Part shown: in pieces, positions 38,739 to 46,718 of the stretch
Position numbering within the stretch: position 1 is the first letter of the stretch
How the letters are laid out: each line of letters begins with the position of its first letter
Assembly (NCBI RefSeq): GCF_001650195.1
Contig: NZ_LXYR01000019.1
Span: 19,302 to 83,301 of the forward strand
Length of the DNA: 64,000 bases
Reading direction: 5' to 3'
From: Phormidesmis priestleyi BC1401
GTDB taxonomy: Bacteria > Cyanobacteriota > Cyanobacteriia > Leptolyngbyales > Leptolyngbyaceae
The notes under the pieces: generated by a model
Seen by the model: only the letters and a program-made list of their open reading frames with translations
The model's database searches: none
What the model was told of the DNA's origin: nothing
Position numbers and translations under genes: made by a program

Positions 38739-39608
38739 TTGCGATTTCTGATCGTCTTCAAACCCAAGAATGTAACGGGTAGCACTCAGAATCGATATCA
38801 TTGTTCTGTATCGTTGAGTCACTGTGCTGTGCTGTCTATCGATCTCTTGACCCATTATCGCCGCCTGAGTCAGCAAGCGTTTACGATCGTAGACGTTGAG
38901 ACGACAGGCTATCAGCCTCCTGAGAATCGAGTCATTGAGATCTCGGCGTTAAAAGCCAGCCTTCGAGACGGCATTCAGCATCAGCAAACGCATCTGATCA
39001 ATCCTGACGTTTTGATTCCCCAAAAAATCGTTCGATTTACGGGCATTTCTCAAAGCATGATCGAGACGGCTCTGACTCCGGCTGATGTCTGGAAAGACTA
39101 TTTACCGTTGCTTAACACAGGCGTTTTGACCGGGCACAATCTTGAGTTTGATTACGCCTTCATCCGATTTGAGTATGAGCAGTTGCACATTCCGTTTTCT
39201 CGCCCTGCCAGTGAGCAACTCTGCACGGTGGCGCTGTCTCGATTGATGTTGCCCGATTTGCCCTCTCGAAGCTTGCCCGATTTAGTGAGATATTTTGGGT
39301 TTCAGGTGGGTCGATCGCATCGTGCCGCCGCCGACACGCTCGCCTGTTGGCTTTTGGCAGAACATTTACTCAAAGAGATTCAAAATGAGGACGATCGGGC
39401 ATTGTTGGCGAGATTTGCTCAAGAGTGGTTGCCGTTGAGAAAAGCGGCTGAGTTGCTCAATTGCTCGACCAAGATGGCTCAAGCCCGATTTGCCAGTGCC
39501 GAACTTGAGCCGCGCGTGTCTCGCCGCAGTGGGGTGTCGATGTATCGACGAGGCGCGATCGAGCAACTGATCACCCAAGATTCGGAAGAACAGCTATCGT
39601 TCTTCTAA
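38739..39608 (+). CDS. DEDDh 3'-5' exonuclease with C-terminal helix-turn-helix
   Basis: An exonuclease of the DNA polymerase III epsilon type. The DEDDh residues lie in FTIVDVETTGY (Exo I), LTGHNLEFDYAFIR (Exo II) and the late RSHRAAADTLACW (Exo III). A further domain of about 70 residues (AQEWLPLRKAAELLNCSTKM onward) resembles an excisionase/MerR-like helix-turn-helix and is not part of classical epsilon. The N-terminus is uncertain: a TTG at 38739 gives 289 residues, a GTG at 38829 gives 259 and begins just before the exonuclease fold. It could act in repair or RNA trimming. Single gene, divergent from hup. Confidence 0.85.
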   Translation: MRFLIVFKPKNVTGSTQNRYHCSVSLSHCAVLSIDLLTHYRRLSQQAFTIVDVETTGYQPPENRVIEISALKASLRDGIQHQQTHLINPDVLIPQKIVRFTGISQSMIETALTPADVWKDYLPLLNTGVLTGHNLEFDYAFIRFEYEQLHIPFSRPASEQLCTVALSRLMLPDLPSRSLPDLVRYFGFQVGRSHRAAADTLACWLLAEHLLKEIQNEDDRALLARFAQEWLPLRKAAELLNCSTKMAQARFASAELEPRVSRRSGVSMYRRGAIEQLITQDSEEQLSFF

Positions 39609-39774
39609 AAGCGATTTCAGTCTGGTGAGGGTTTCGATCGTCTGTCATTCCTTCTTTTGTGAAGCTAACAGAAGAGCTAGGCAGGCAACGTAGAACTTTA
39701 CGTGTTTCTGAATTTTCTAGAAAAATTCGTCACAATATTAGATGCTTGTCCTCCGTACATTCATTTAAAGATCT

Positions 39775-40500
39775 ATGGAATACGTCTATATCCTGCAAGA
39801 AATTGATTTTGATGGCACACCAACAGGGCATTACAAGATTGGCAAAACCAAGGCAGGAACTGAAGCACGAAAACGTCAATATCAAGCGGGTAATCCTCGT
39901 TTCTTAGATCCATTTCACACTGTTGAAGTTACTAATTCGCAGACCGTAGAGACAGATCTGCATCATCGATTTAACTCCTATCGATTGAAAGGATATGGCG
40001 GCGGCGATGAATGGTTCAATTTTCACAGTGTAGACATGGAGAAAGTCGTCTCGATTATGAACGAGTACAACGAAACCCCAGCTTATGTTCCTCCCGAACC
40101 TGTCTACTATCAGCAGAGTTACTCCTCGCCTGATTTTGAATTATCTGGTTTACTGACTAACCCAATCCTAGGTTTTGTACTTCTTTTAGTATTCTTATTA
40201 GTAGTAGTAGGTGGTAGTTTAAAGCCTGTTAATTTAGGCAACCAACCAAGTGGTAAAGAGAAAGCTCGGTGGAGTCAGCGTTCCTGTATTAATCCTAATG
40301 GTTGTAGCGGGACAATTGATGCAAGTTCCACGGGTTATAAAGCCGCTAACGTGCGGGCTGCCCCCGATAAGAACAGCAAGTTAATTACCACTTTGAATAA
40401 TGGGCAAAAAGTTACGGTTTTTGAAGAATCAAATGGTTGGATCAAAGTCGAGCTAGATAGTGGTATTAAAGGTTGGGTAGCAAACAATCTCGTTAGATAG
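39775..40500 (+). CDS. GIY-YIG (T5orf172-like) domain + transmembrane helix + SH3b domain protein
   Basis: A 241-residue three-part protein. Residues 1-85 form a GIY-YIG-type nuclease domain of the T5orf172/MUG113 group: MEYVYILQEI, then HYKIGKTKAG, ARKRQYQAG with the Arg, and VETDLHHRFNSYRLK with Glu and His. Residues about 128-150 form one strong transmembrane helix (PILGFVLLLVFLLVVVGG). The C-terminus (about 180-241) is a bacterial SH3 domain: ANVRAAPDKNSKLITTLNNG and GWIKVELDSGIKGWVANNLV. The nuclease domain should face the cytosol and the SH3 domain the periplasm, where such domains bind peptidoglycan. The combination is unusual. The 166 bp before it contain no gene. Confidence 0.85.
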   Translation: MEYVYILQEIDFDGTPTGHYKIGKTKAGTEARKRQYQAGNPRFLDPFHTVEVTNSQTVETDLHHRFNSYRLKGYGGGDEWFNFHSVDMEKVVSIMNEYNETPAYVPPEPVYYQQSYSSPDFELSGLLTNPILGFVLLLVFLLVVVGGSLKPVNLGNQPSGKEKARWSQRSCINPNGCSGTIDASSTGYKAANVRAAPDKNSKLITTLNNGQKVTVFEESNGWIKVELDSGIKGWVANNLVR

Positions 40501-40584
40501 TAGATAGAAGAACAAGCCAGCACAAGCAAATGACCGAGCGATCGCCCAATTTCTTCATAGAATTTACCAAATCCACTAGACTTT

Positions 40585-40606
40585 TGAACTGCTGCCCGAT
40601 CGAGCC
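40585..40606 (+). repeat. 22-bp direct repeat, left copy
   Basis: The 22-bp sequence (beginning TGAACTGCTGCCCGATCG, ending AGCC) recurs exactly at 41299-41320. The two copies flank the toxin-antitoxin pair at 40671-41265. Confidence 0.85.
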
Positions 40607-40670
40607 ACCCACGACCCCACGAGCAACTGCCAGAATGGGCGAAAGAACCCTTAAAAATGGAGGATTCACT

Positions 40671-40904
40671 ATGACTTCACAGCTTCAACAAGTCATTCAT
40701 CTTGCTCAATCACTGTCTTTGGAGGAGCAGCTTGAACTACTAAAAACGTTATCTGCAATGATTCAGCAGCCCCATTCTTCCGATCAAACTACAACAGCAG
40801 ACACAGAGTTTTCAGCAGAAAGCTTTCGCCAATCTTGGCAGCAAGCTGTGACTGGGCAAACCTTACCACTCTCCCAACTGTGGGAGGGAATCGACATTGA
40901 CTGA
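40671..40904 (+). CDS. Antitoxin component of a RelE/ParE-type module
   Basis: A 77-residue acidic protein directly upstream of a RelE-like toxin. The helical N-terminus MTSQLQQVIHLAQSLSLEEQ is typical of small cyanobacterial antitoxins; the polar C-terminal part (SFRQSWQQAVTGQTLPLSQL) would wrap the toxin. GGAGG lies 8 nt before the ATG at 40671. A longer frame from 40530 crosses the 22-bp repeat and has no ribosome site. It overlaps the toxin gene by 8 bp, the usual arrangement for coupled translation and autoregulation by the complex. Confidence 0.83.
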   Translation: MTSQLQQVIHLAQSLSLEEQLELLKTLSAMIQQPHSSDQTTTADTEFSAESFRQSWQQAVTGQTLPLSQLWEGIDID

Positions 40905-41265
40905 TTTACCCATCGTTGAGATTCGCCTCACGCCTGAATTTCAGCGTAAACTGAAAAATCTTGCAAAGAAATATCGCCAGGTTCCCACCGATCTTCAGCC
41001 TGTTCTTAAGCAGTTACAACACGGAGAGTTTCTAGGAGATCAAATCCCTGGCATTGGCTTCACGACAATGAAAGTGCGGATTAGAAACAGTGATACCCAA
41101 AAGGGTAAAAGTGGTGGCTATCGTCTGATCTATTGGATCTCATCCACTGAGTTAATCGTTTTGCTAGATATCTACTCAAAGTCTGACCAAGGAGATATTG
41201 AAGTAGATGAGATTCGGCAAATCATCAAAGGATTTAACATAACTTCTGAATCGACAGATCCTTAG
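40897..41265 (+). CDS. RelE/ParE-family toxin
   Basis: A 122-residue toxin of the RelE/ParE superfamily. The fold signature is VEIRLTPEFQRKLKNLAKKY followed by GYRLIYWISSTELIVLLDIY and a final helix with EVDEIRQIIKG. RelE members cleave mRNA at the ribosome, ParE members block gyrase; the sequence alone does not decide. Its start lies within the last codons of the antitoxin gene. The whole module sits between two exact 22-bp repeats, which suggests it was inserted as a unit. Confidence 0.87.
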   Translation: MTDLPIVEIRLTPEFQRKLKNLAKKYRQVPTDLQPVLKQLQHGEFLGDQIPGIGFTTMKVRIRNSDTQKGKSGGYRLIYWISSTELIVLLDIYSKSDQGDIEVDEIRQIIKGFNITSESTDP

Positions 41266-41298
41266 AATTTTCTTCGCATATGGTTCTTAAACTGATTG

Positions 41299-41320
41299 TG
41301 AACTGCTGCCCGATCGAGCC
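41299..41320 (+). repeat. 22-bp direct repeat, right copy
   Basis: Exact copy of 40585-40606. The right copy lies 12 bp past the photolyase stop, on the other side of the toxin-antitoxin pair. Confidence 0.85.
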
Positions 41321-41331
41321 TTGCCCTCACA

Positions 41332-42987
41332 TCACAACTCCAGCAAGCTTAACTGAATGCCTGCTTTTGGGTCTAGCGGCTGCACTTTAACTCGTGGAGA
41401 AGACTTGTGAGGAGTAATCTCAAGATTGGCGACAAACCAAGTGCGGAGATCTCTAGCTTGTTCTGAAGTCAAGCTATCCAGGTCGATCGCTGATGGAAAT
41501 AAGTCTCGATCGTCCTGTTCTGCCCAACTAATCTCACTCGCGAATCGCTCAGAGCCAAACGGCACGAGAGACTTAGGAAGGCGCGCCAACTGGGACAACA
41601 CATTTTCTTGCTTGAGAAATCCTTGACGCTGATGTTGCAGTTGCTGCACTCGCTGATGCCGTGCCGCTTTGTAGTTCAAAATTGGGGTCGGATATCCCTT
41701 GATGCGAGGAGGCAACCCCAACGCTGCCGCAGGGAGGTGAGCCAGTTCGGGCACCCAGCGTTTAATGAAGGTGCCGTCAGGGTCGCAGCGATCGACCGCC
41801 GTTTGTTCTGGGTTATAAATGCGAGTCCAGCTTTTGTTGGCGCAGTGAGTCACCCCGGCTTGCATCGCCCATTGATAGTGATCGATCGGGCAATCTCCGT
41901 CGATTAAATGTCGCATGAAGTGCAAGGCTCCATAGCGCCAGTCGATGCCTAAAAGATTGCTTAAAAAACTGGCATGAATCGCACGAGAGCGAAAGTTCAT
42001 TTCTTTCCAGCCGCCTGTCGCGAGTAGACATCGGGCTGCGGCATCGACGATCGGAAATCCCGTTTCGCCAGTTTGCCACGCTTGATAGAGTTCTTCGTTA
42101 AACTGCCAGCCTTCGTCATCAAAGATGGTGTAGAGCGATCGCAGTTCTAATTGCGGCAGATAGCGAAATCGTTGCGTGAATCCGCTGCCCCAGCGCAGGC
42201 GACTGATCAGTTGTTTCGCACTGCGCTGAATTCGACGATCGTCAGAAGCCTTTAAAGGTCGCACTGCCTGATAGCATTCTCGCGGAGAAATCACGCCAAA
42301 TTTGAGATAAGGACTCAACCCCGTCGTCGCATCTCCACTCGGATAGGACAGTTGCCAATAGTAGCGATCGACCTTTTCGGTCAGAAATTCTTGCAGCAAA
42401 TCACGAGCCGCTTGAGTGCCACCGGGCGGAATCGGTTTTTTGTCGGGCAACAATCCTAAATCGGTGAGGGTCGGCAACGGTTCGCCCAGCACATCGTCGG
42501 GGGTTTGAATGCGGCTCGGAGTCGGCACCATTTCGGCACTCATCTCAGTAAACCAGTGCTTGCGATAGTGCGTATAAGGAACGAGATCATTCAGTCCCGC
42601 GATCGGCTCGAACCAGCGAATCTTAAGATCCTGTTCGGCTAAGACTCGATTTAGCCGCGCATCTCTGACGCGTCCATAAATCCGCTCGTAGTCAAGGGAG
42701 GCATAAATGCCGTCTGCCTGAGTCTCGCGAATCAGTTGAGGCAGCACCTCGATCGGATCGCCAAATCGCAAAATCAGTCGTCCGCCTCGTTGACGAAGCT
42801 CTTGATCGAGCGAATTCAGACTCGCCAACATGAATGCGACTCGCGCTGAACTGGTTTCGGGGTGATGCAAGAGAGCACGATCAAACACAAATACTGGAAT
42901 CACTGCACCGCGAGACACGGCTCGATATAAAGGCGCATGATCCGCAATGCGTAAATCCCGGCGAAACCAAACGATCGTGCGGTTCAT
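41332..42987 (-). CDS. Deoxyribodipyrimidine photolyase / cryptochrome family protein
   Basis: A 551-residue flavoprotein expected to repair UV-induced pyrimidine dimers with light, or to act as a blue-light sensor. The N-terminal antenna domain starts IVWFRRDLRIADHAPLYRA. The FAD domain contains YPSGDATTGLSPYLKFGVIS, SRLRWGSGFTQRFRY, GFPIVDAAARCLLATGGWKE, RYGALHFMRHLIDGDCPIDH and WAMQAGVTHC. The C-terminal 100 residues are basic and less conserved, longer than in classical class I photolyase, so repair versus signalling is open. It is monocistronic. Confidence 0.92.
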   Translation of the reverse strand: MNRTIVWFRRDLRIADHAPLYRAVSRGAVIPVFVFDRALLHHPETSSARVAFMLASLNSLDQELRQRGGRLILRFGDPIEVLPQLIRETQADGIYASLDYERIYGRVRDARLNRVLAEQDLKIRWFEPIAGLNDLVPYTHYRKHWFTEMSAEMVPTPSRIQTPDDVLGEPLPTLTDLGLLPDKKPIPPGGTQAARDLLQEFLTEKVDRYYWQLSYPSGDATTGLSPYLKFGVISPRECYQAVRPLKASDDRRIQRSAKQLISRLRWGSGFTQRFRYLPQLELRSLYTIFDDEGWQFNEELYQAWQTGETGFPIVDAAARCLLATGGWKEMNFRSRAIHASFLSNLLGIDWRYGALHFMRHLIDGDCPIDHYQWAMQAGVTHCANKSWTRIYNPEQTAVDRCDPDGTFIKRWVPELAHLPAAALGLPPRIKGYPTPILNYKAARHQRVQQLQHQRQGFLKQENVLSQLARLPKSLVPFGSERFASEISWAEQDDRDLFPSAIDLDSLTSEQARDLRTWFVANLEITPHKSSPRVKVQPLDPKAGIQLSLLEL

Positions 42988-43096
42988 AAACTCCGATTCA
43001 TCCGTACTTCTCTATTATCGATCTTCTAGATCGAAATCAGGCGCTAGACTTCCTTAAGAGCTTGATAGGATGAGATCAGGCAAAGCGGAGCGGGTT

Positions 43097-44296
43097 ATGA
43101 AGCGTGTCACAGACCAGACAGAACCAGAACGCCCAGATCATCCTGATGATTGGTCATGGCGGTTTTGGCAAGTGGTGCCGCTCTATCCCTACGGCAAGCG
43201 GCGAACGCTTCGCAAAGAAGTTGTTAAAGACACGATCTGGACGTTTGATCAGATTCAAGGGATCTTTTATGTGGTTGTGCCGATTCGGATGACGGTGGTG
43301 AAACTTGAAGCGGGAGGCTTGTTGGTGTATGCCCCGATCGCGCCCACTCCACAATGTATTCGGCTTGTCAGAGAATTGGTAGCAGACCACGGAGACGTAA
43401 AATACATTATTCTGCCGACCTCATCGGGGTTAGAACACAAAGTCTTTGTCGGACCGTTTGCTCGACAGTTTCCCAACGCCCAAATCTTCGTCGCCCCGCA
43501 TCAGTGGAGCTTTCCGGTCAACCTGCCGCTAAGTTGGTTGGGGTTTCCAGCAAAGCGGACTCAAACTCTGCCAGACGACAGCCGCAACGCCCCTTTTTGC
43601 GATGACTTTGACTACGAGATTCTAGACATCGATTTGGGGGCGGGTTCGTTTGGTGAGGTAGCATTTTTCCATCGACGATCGCGCACGCTGCTCGTCACTG
43701 ATTCCGTCCTGGCGGTTCCAGAAGATCCGCCAGACATTGTTCAGCTTGACACCTATTCACTCCTCTTTCACGCCAAAGATCACGCCTCCGATCGGGTCGA
43801 AGATACTCCGTCTAATCGTCGCAAAGGCTGGTGGCGAATGGCTTTGTTTGCGTTTTATTTCCGCCCCAGCGCATTAGAACCTCTCGGACTCGGAGAAATC
43901 TTGCGCGATGCTTCTAAAGCCTCCGATCGCTCCAAAAAAGCCTATTTTGGGCTGTTTCCATTCAAATGGCGAGAAAACTGGCAGCGATCATTTCAATCTC
44001 TGCGAGGAAACGGGAGACTATTTGTGGCTCCGATTCTGCAAACCATTATTCTCAACCGATCGCCAGAACAGACGTTAGAGTGGGCAGATCAGGTATCAAA
44101 ATGGGACTTTGAGCGGATTATTCCGTGTCACTTAGAGTCTCCGATCTCGGCAACGCCTCAACAGTTTCGTCAAGCTTTCACGTTTTTAGACGATCAGGCG
44201 GCGGGAATGCTGCCGGAAGAAGACTTTAAGTTTCTCTGGCAGATCGAAGAACGACTCAACCGATCGGGGGTCACACCACCTAGAGGAAAGGTGTAG
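43097..44296 (+). CDS. DUF4336 domain-containing protein
   Basis: A 399-residue protein of a family common in cyanobacteria and algae/plants, often described as metallo-hydrolase-like with no proven reaction. Typical segments are GIFYVVVPIRMTVVKLEAGG, KYIILPTSSGLEHKVFVGPF and RSRTLLVTDSVLAVPEDPP. No signal peptide is visible. GGAG lies about 8 nt before the ATG at 43097; the longer start at 43070 adds nine residues. It stands alone between the photolyase gene and a HEPN-like gene. Confidence 0.87.
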   Translation: MKRVTDQTEPERPDHPDDWSWRFWQVVPLYPYGKRRTLRKEVVKDTIWTFDQIQGIFYVVVPIRMTVVKLEAGGLLVYAPIAPTPQCIRLVRELVADHGDVKYIILPTSSGLEHKVFVGPFARQFPNAQIFVAPHQWSFPVNLPLSWLGFPAKRTQTLPDDSRNAPFCDDFDYEILDIDLGAGSFGEVAFFHRRSRTLLVTDSVLAVPEDPPDIVQLDTYSLLFHAKDHASDRVEDTPSNRRKGWWRMALFAFYFRPSALEPLGLGEILRDASKASDRSKKAYFGLFPFKWRENWQRSFQSLRGNGRLFVAPILQTIILNRSPEQTLEWADQVSKWDFERIIPCHLESPISATPQQFRQAFTFLDDQAAGMLPEEDFKFLWQIEERLNRSGVTPPRGKV

Positions 44297-44392
44297 AGAT
44301 TTGCAGCATAACAACCAAGCGACAACCTTCACAACTCAACTAAACCAAATCGAGGCGTTCTGGAGCAGCGGCTAGCCAAAGCAACATGGTCA

Positions 44393-44989
44393 TCACTGCT
44401 GGAACCGCTCAAGCTCGTTTAGCAGGCTCTTGAAAGTAGGTTTGAGTGTAGAAAGTCCGACCAACTTAAAGTCATCGAAACCCTGCATAAGCTCTTTGGT
44501 CTCTTGATTTTCTGGGTCTTTGCTCAACTCAATGATACCTAGAGCACGATGAATACCGAATCCGATCTCAACAAGTTCAGCCGCCTCGTCAGATACCCAC
44601 TTGCACTCCCGTACGTATTCTTGTGCTATGAAGTTAGTTGATGTGATCTGGTCATGGGATTGAAAGGTGTCCGCAAATAGTCCATGTACGACTCTGTTTC
44701 GTCGCCCGTTAAAATCTGAAAGACGCTCACAGAAGGATGAATTAAAGCAGTTAGAGCTTTTCAATTGACTTTTGATTTTTCCAAGTGTTTGACGCATTCG
44801 TGATGAGTCATTGGAAAGGAAGTCCTCCACTGAAAACTGCAATCCATCGACGTTTAAGACTAAACAAATGGCATTAAATGTCCGCTCGACATATTGGCAA
44901 GCTATTACTGCGTCCGCCGTCACAATACGAACATACTCGCGGAAAGCCGATTCGCGAAGATCTTCAGGAATATCCGAATTAGTGGGCAT
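44393..44989 (-). CDS. HEPN-like protein of unknown function
   Basis: A 198-residue helical protein. The segment ERLSDFNGRRNRVVHGLFAD contains the R-x4-H pattern of HEPN domains (RNRVVH). Such domains occur in RNases of toxin-antitoxin and antiviral systems. GGGAGG lies 10-11 nt before the ATG at 44989; an upstream start at 45037 would add 16 residues. Base composition is somewhat more AT-rich than its neighbours, which fits an acquired gene. No antitoxin or nucleotidyltransferase partner is adjacent. The HEPN call rests on the motif and helical pattern only. Confidence 0.6.
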   Translation of the reverse strand: MPTNSDIPEDLRESAFREYVRIVTADAVIACQYVERTFNAICLVLNVDGLQFSVEDFLSNDSSRMRQTLGKIKSQLKSSNCFNSSFCERLSDFNGRRNRVVHGLFADTFQSHDQITSTNFIAQEYVRECKWVSDEAAELVEIGFGIHRALGIIELSKDPENQETKELMQGFDDFKLVGLSTLKPTFKSLLNELERFQQ

Positions 44990-45244
44990 TTTGTGTTTAC
45001 CTCCCTTATTGGTCGGAGTTGCCTGAAGAGAAACCATCTATGGAACCTAAACACCCACGCTACTAGACTCCTTGATTGCTTTAGTTGAAGGCGAAGCACT
45101 AGAAGCATAGCTTAATTTTGGGGGAGTCGAAACCAAGAAATCAACTCCAAGCGTGTGTTGATCATCCACACTGTTCTAACAGCTTCGATTAAAATCTAAC
45201 CAGAAATCTAGAAGATAATAAATTATCGGGTTTGGTTACTGCCC

Positions 45245-45934
45245 ATGACTGGACAACTTCTCAACGATGAAGAAGTCGTCACTGAGCTGGACATCAGCCA
45301 TCTGGTCATTGAGGACGATACTCCTGTAGACAATTTTCAATCAGAAAAGCAACAGCGGCTACTGGTCGAACCACTCTATAGCTCGTGGTCATCGGATGTC
45401 TCTTTTATCGCAGCCACAAATGTGGGCGTGTTCTATGGAACTAAACAAGACCCGATCGTCCCAGATGCCTTTTTGAGCCTGAATGTTACAATGCCTGCTG
45501 ACTGGAGCCAAAAGCAAAACCGCTCCTATTTCGTTTGGGAATTTGGTAAAGTGCCAGAAGTTTGCATTGAGATTGTTTCTAATCGCAAAGGCAACGAGTT
45601 GGACTCGAAAAAAGACGATTACGCTCGAATTGGCATTGCCTACTATGTGGTTTTCGATCCTTTGCAGCAGCTTCAGCGAGAAGGCCAACTGAATGGCAAA
45701 CTGCTACAAGTTTGGGTGCCAACAGCAGGTCAATATGTAGAGATGCCGGAACCCTTCTTGCTGCAAACGAGCGGACTGGGTTTAACCGTCTGGGAAGGAA
45801 CGTTCGGGGAGCAAGCATTTACCTGGCTACGCTGGTGTGGTCTCAATGGTCGGGTCATCCCTACTGGTGCAGAACGGGCAGACCGACTGGCTGAACGGCT
45901 GAGATCGCTAGGCATTGACCCAAACGAAATCTAA
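45245..45934 (+). CDS. Uma2 family endonuclease (DUF820)
   Basis: A 229-residue protein of the Uma2 family, PD-(D/E)XK-fold putative nucleases that are strongly expanded in cyanobacteria. The active-site pattern is visible as PDAFLSLNVTMPADW, then PEVCIEIVSNRKGNELDSKK (Glu and Lys) and YARIGIAYYVVFDPLQQL. The C-terminus ends in a short helix RADRLAERLRSLGIDP often seen in this family. Substrate and role are unknown. A 79-bp gap separates it from the next gene. Confidence 0.9.
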   Translation: MTGQLLNDEEVVTELDISHLVIEDDTPVDNFQSEKQQRLLVEPLYSSWSSDVSFIAATNVGVFYGTKQDPIVPDAFLSLNVTMPADWSQKQNRSYFVWEFGKVPEVCIEIVSNRKGNELDSKKDDYARIGIAYYVVFDPLQQLQREGQLNGKLLQVWVPTAGQYVEMPEPFLLQTSGLGLTVWEGTFGEQAFTWLRWCGLNGRVIPTGAERADRLAERLRSLGIDPNEI

Positions 45935-46013
45935 TATAAATCTAACAATCTTAGATTTTTTCTGAACTATGAGGGGATTAATAGTGGCATACATCTCCTT
46001 ACTGTGACCGTTC

Positions 46014-46598
46014 ATGCAATACCCGCTAGAACTCAAATTTAAGCTGTGGACACTGGCTCCGCAACTCTCAGTCACCGATGCTCAGGGCAATCTGGCTCTC
46101 TGCGTCCGTCAAAAACTTTGGAAGCTCAAAGAAGCGATCGACGTATTTTCCGACAGTGAGCGCACAAACCAGCTTTACAGCATCAAAGCCGATCGGATTA
46201 TCGATTTCTCGGCTCGCTATAACTTCAGCGATCAGACAAACAAACCGTTAGGTGCCGTCAAACGTCAGGGACTGAGATCGCTCTGGAGATCTCACTACGA
46301 CATCTTTGACGGCGAAACCGTGGTCTTCACCATTCAAGAAGAAAACCCCTGGATCAAAATCATGGATAGCCTGTTTGCAGAAATTCCGATCGTGGGAATG
46401 CTTACGGGCTATGTGTTTAACCCCACTTATCTAGTCAGTCGCCCTGATGGAAGAACGGTGATGCACTTATCTAAACAGCCTGCCTTTTTGTCGAGAATCT
46501 TCTCCATTAAAAAAGTGGATGGAATGAGCGATCGAGAAGAGATTCAAACTGTGTTGAGCCTGTTGATGATGCTCTTGTTAGAGCGCAACCGTGGCTAA
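46014..46598 (+). CDS. LURP-one-related / Tubby-like beta-barrel protein
   Basis: A 194-residue protein built of regular beta strands with a hydrophobic helix near the C-terminus, the plan of LURP-one-related proteins (phospholipid-scramblase/Tubby fold). Segments are LSVTDAQGNLALCVRQKLWK, YDIFDGETVVFTIQEENPW and NPTYLVSRPDGRTVMHLSKQ. The last strand-helix unit (IQTVLSLLMMLLLERNRG) would fill the barrel. Such proteins may bind lipids, but no role is proven in bacteria. It lies 120 bp upstream of ndhD. Confidence 0.75.
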   Translation: MQYPLELKFKLWTLAPQLSVTDAQGNLALCVRQKLWKLKEAIDVFSDSERTNQLYSIKADRIIDFSARYNFSDQTNKPLGAVKRQGLRSLWRSHYDIFDGETVVFTIQEENPWIKIMDSLFAEIPIVGMLTGYVFNPTYLVSRPDGRTVMHLSKQPAFLSRIFSIKKVDGMSDREEIQTVLSLLMMLLLERNRG

Positions 46599-46718
46599 AA
46601 GTAGCCCGGTTTGACCTGTAACGATTTTGCAATACTAATGTGCGGTAAAGTTTGATGAGTAATTCTCTACAAAGTTTAATAAGATAGTTTTACTCACCGC
46701 TAAGTATTTCTGCTTACC

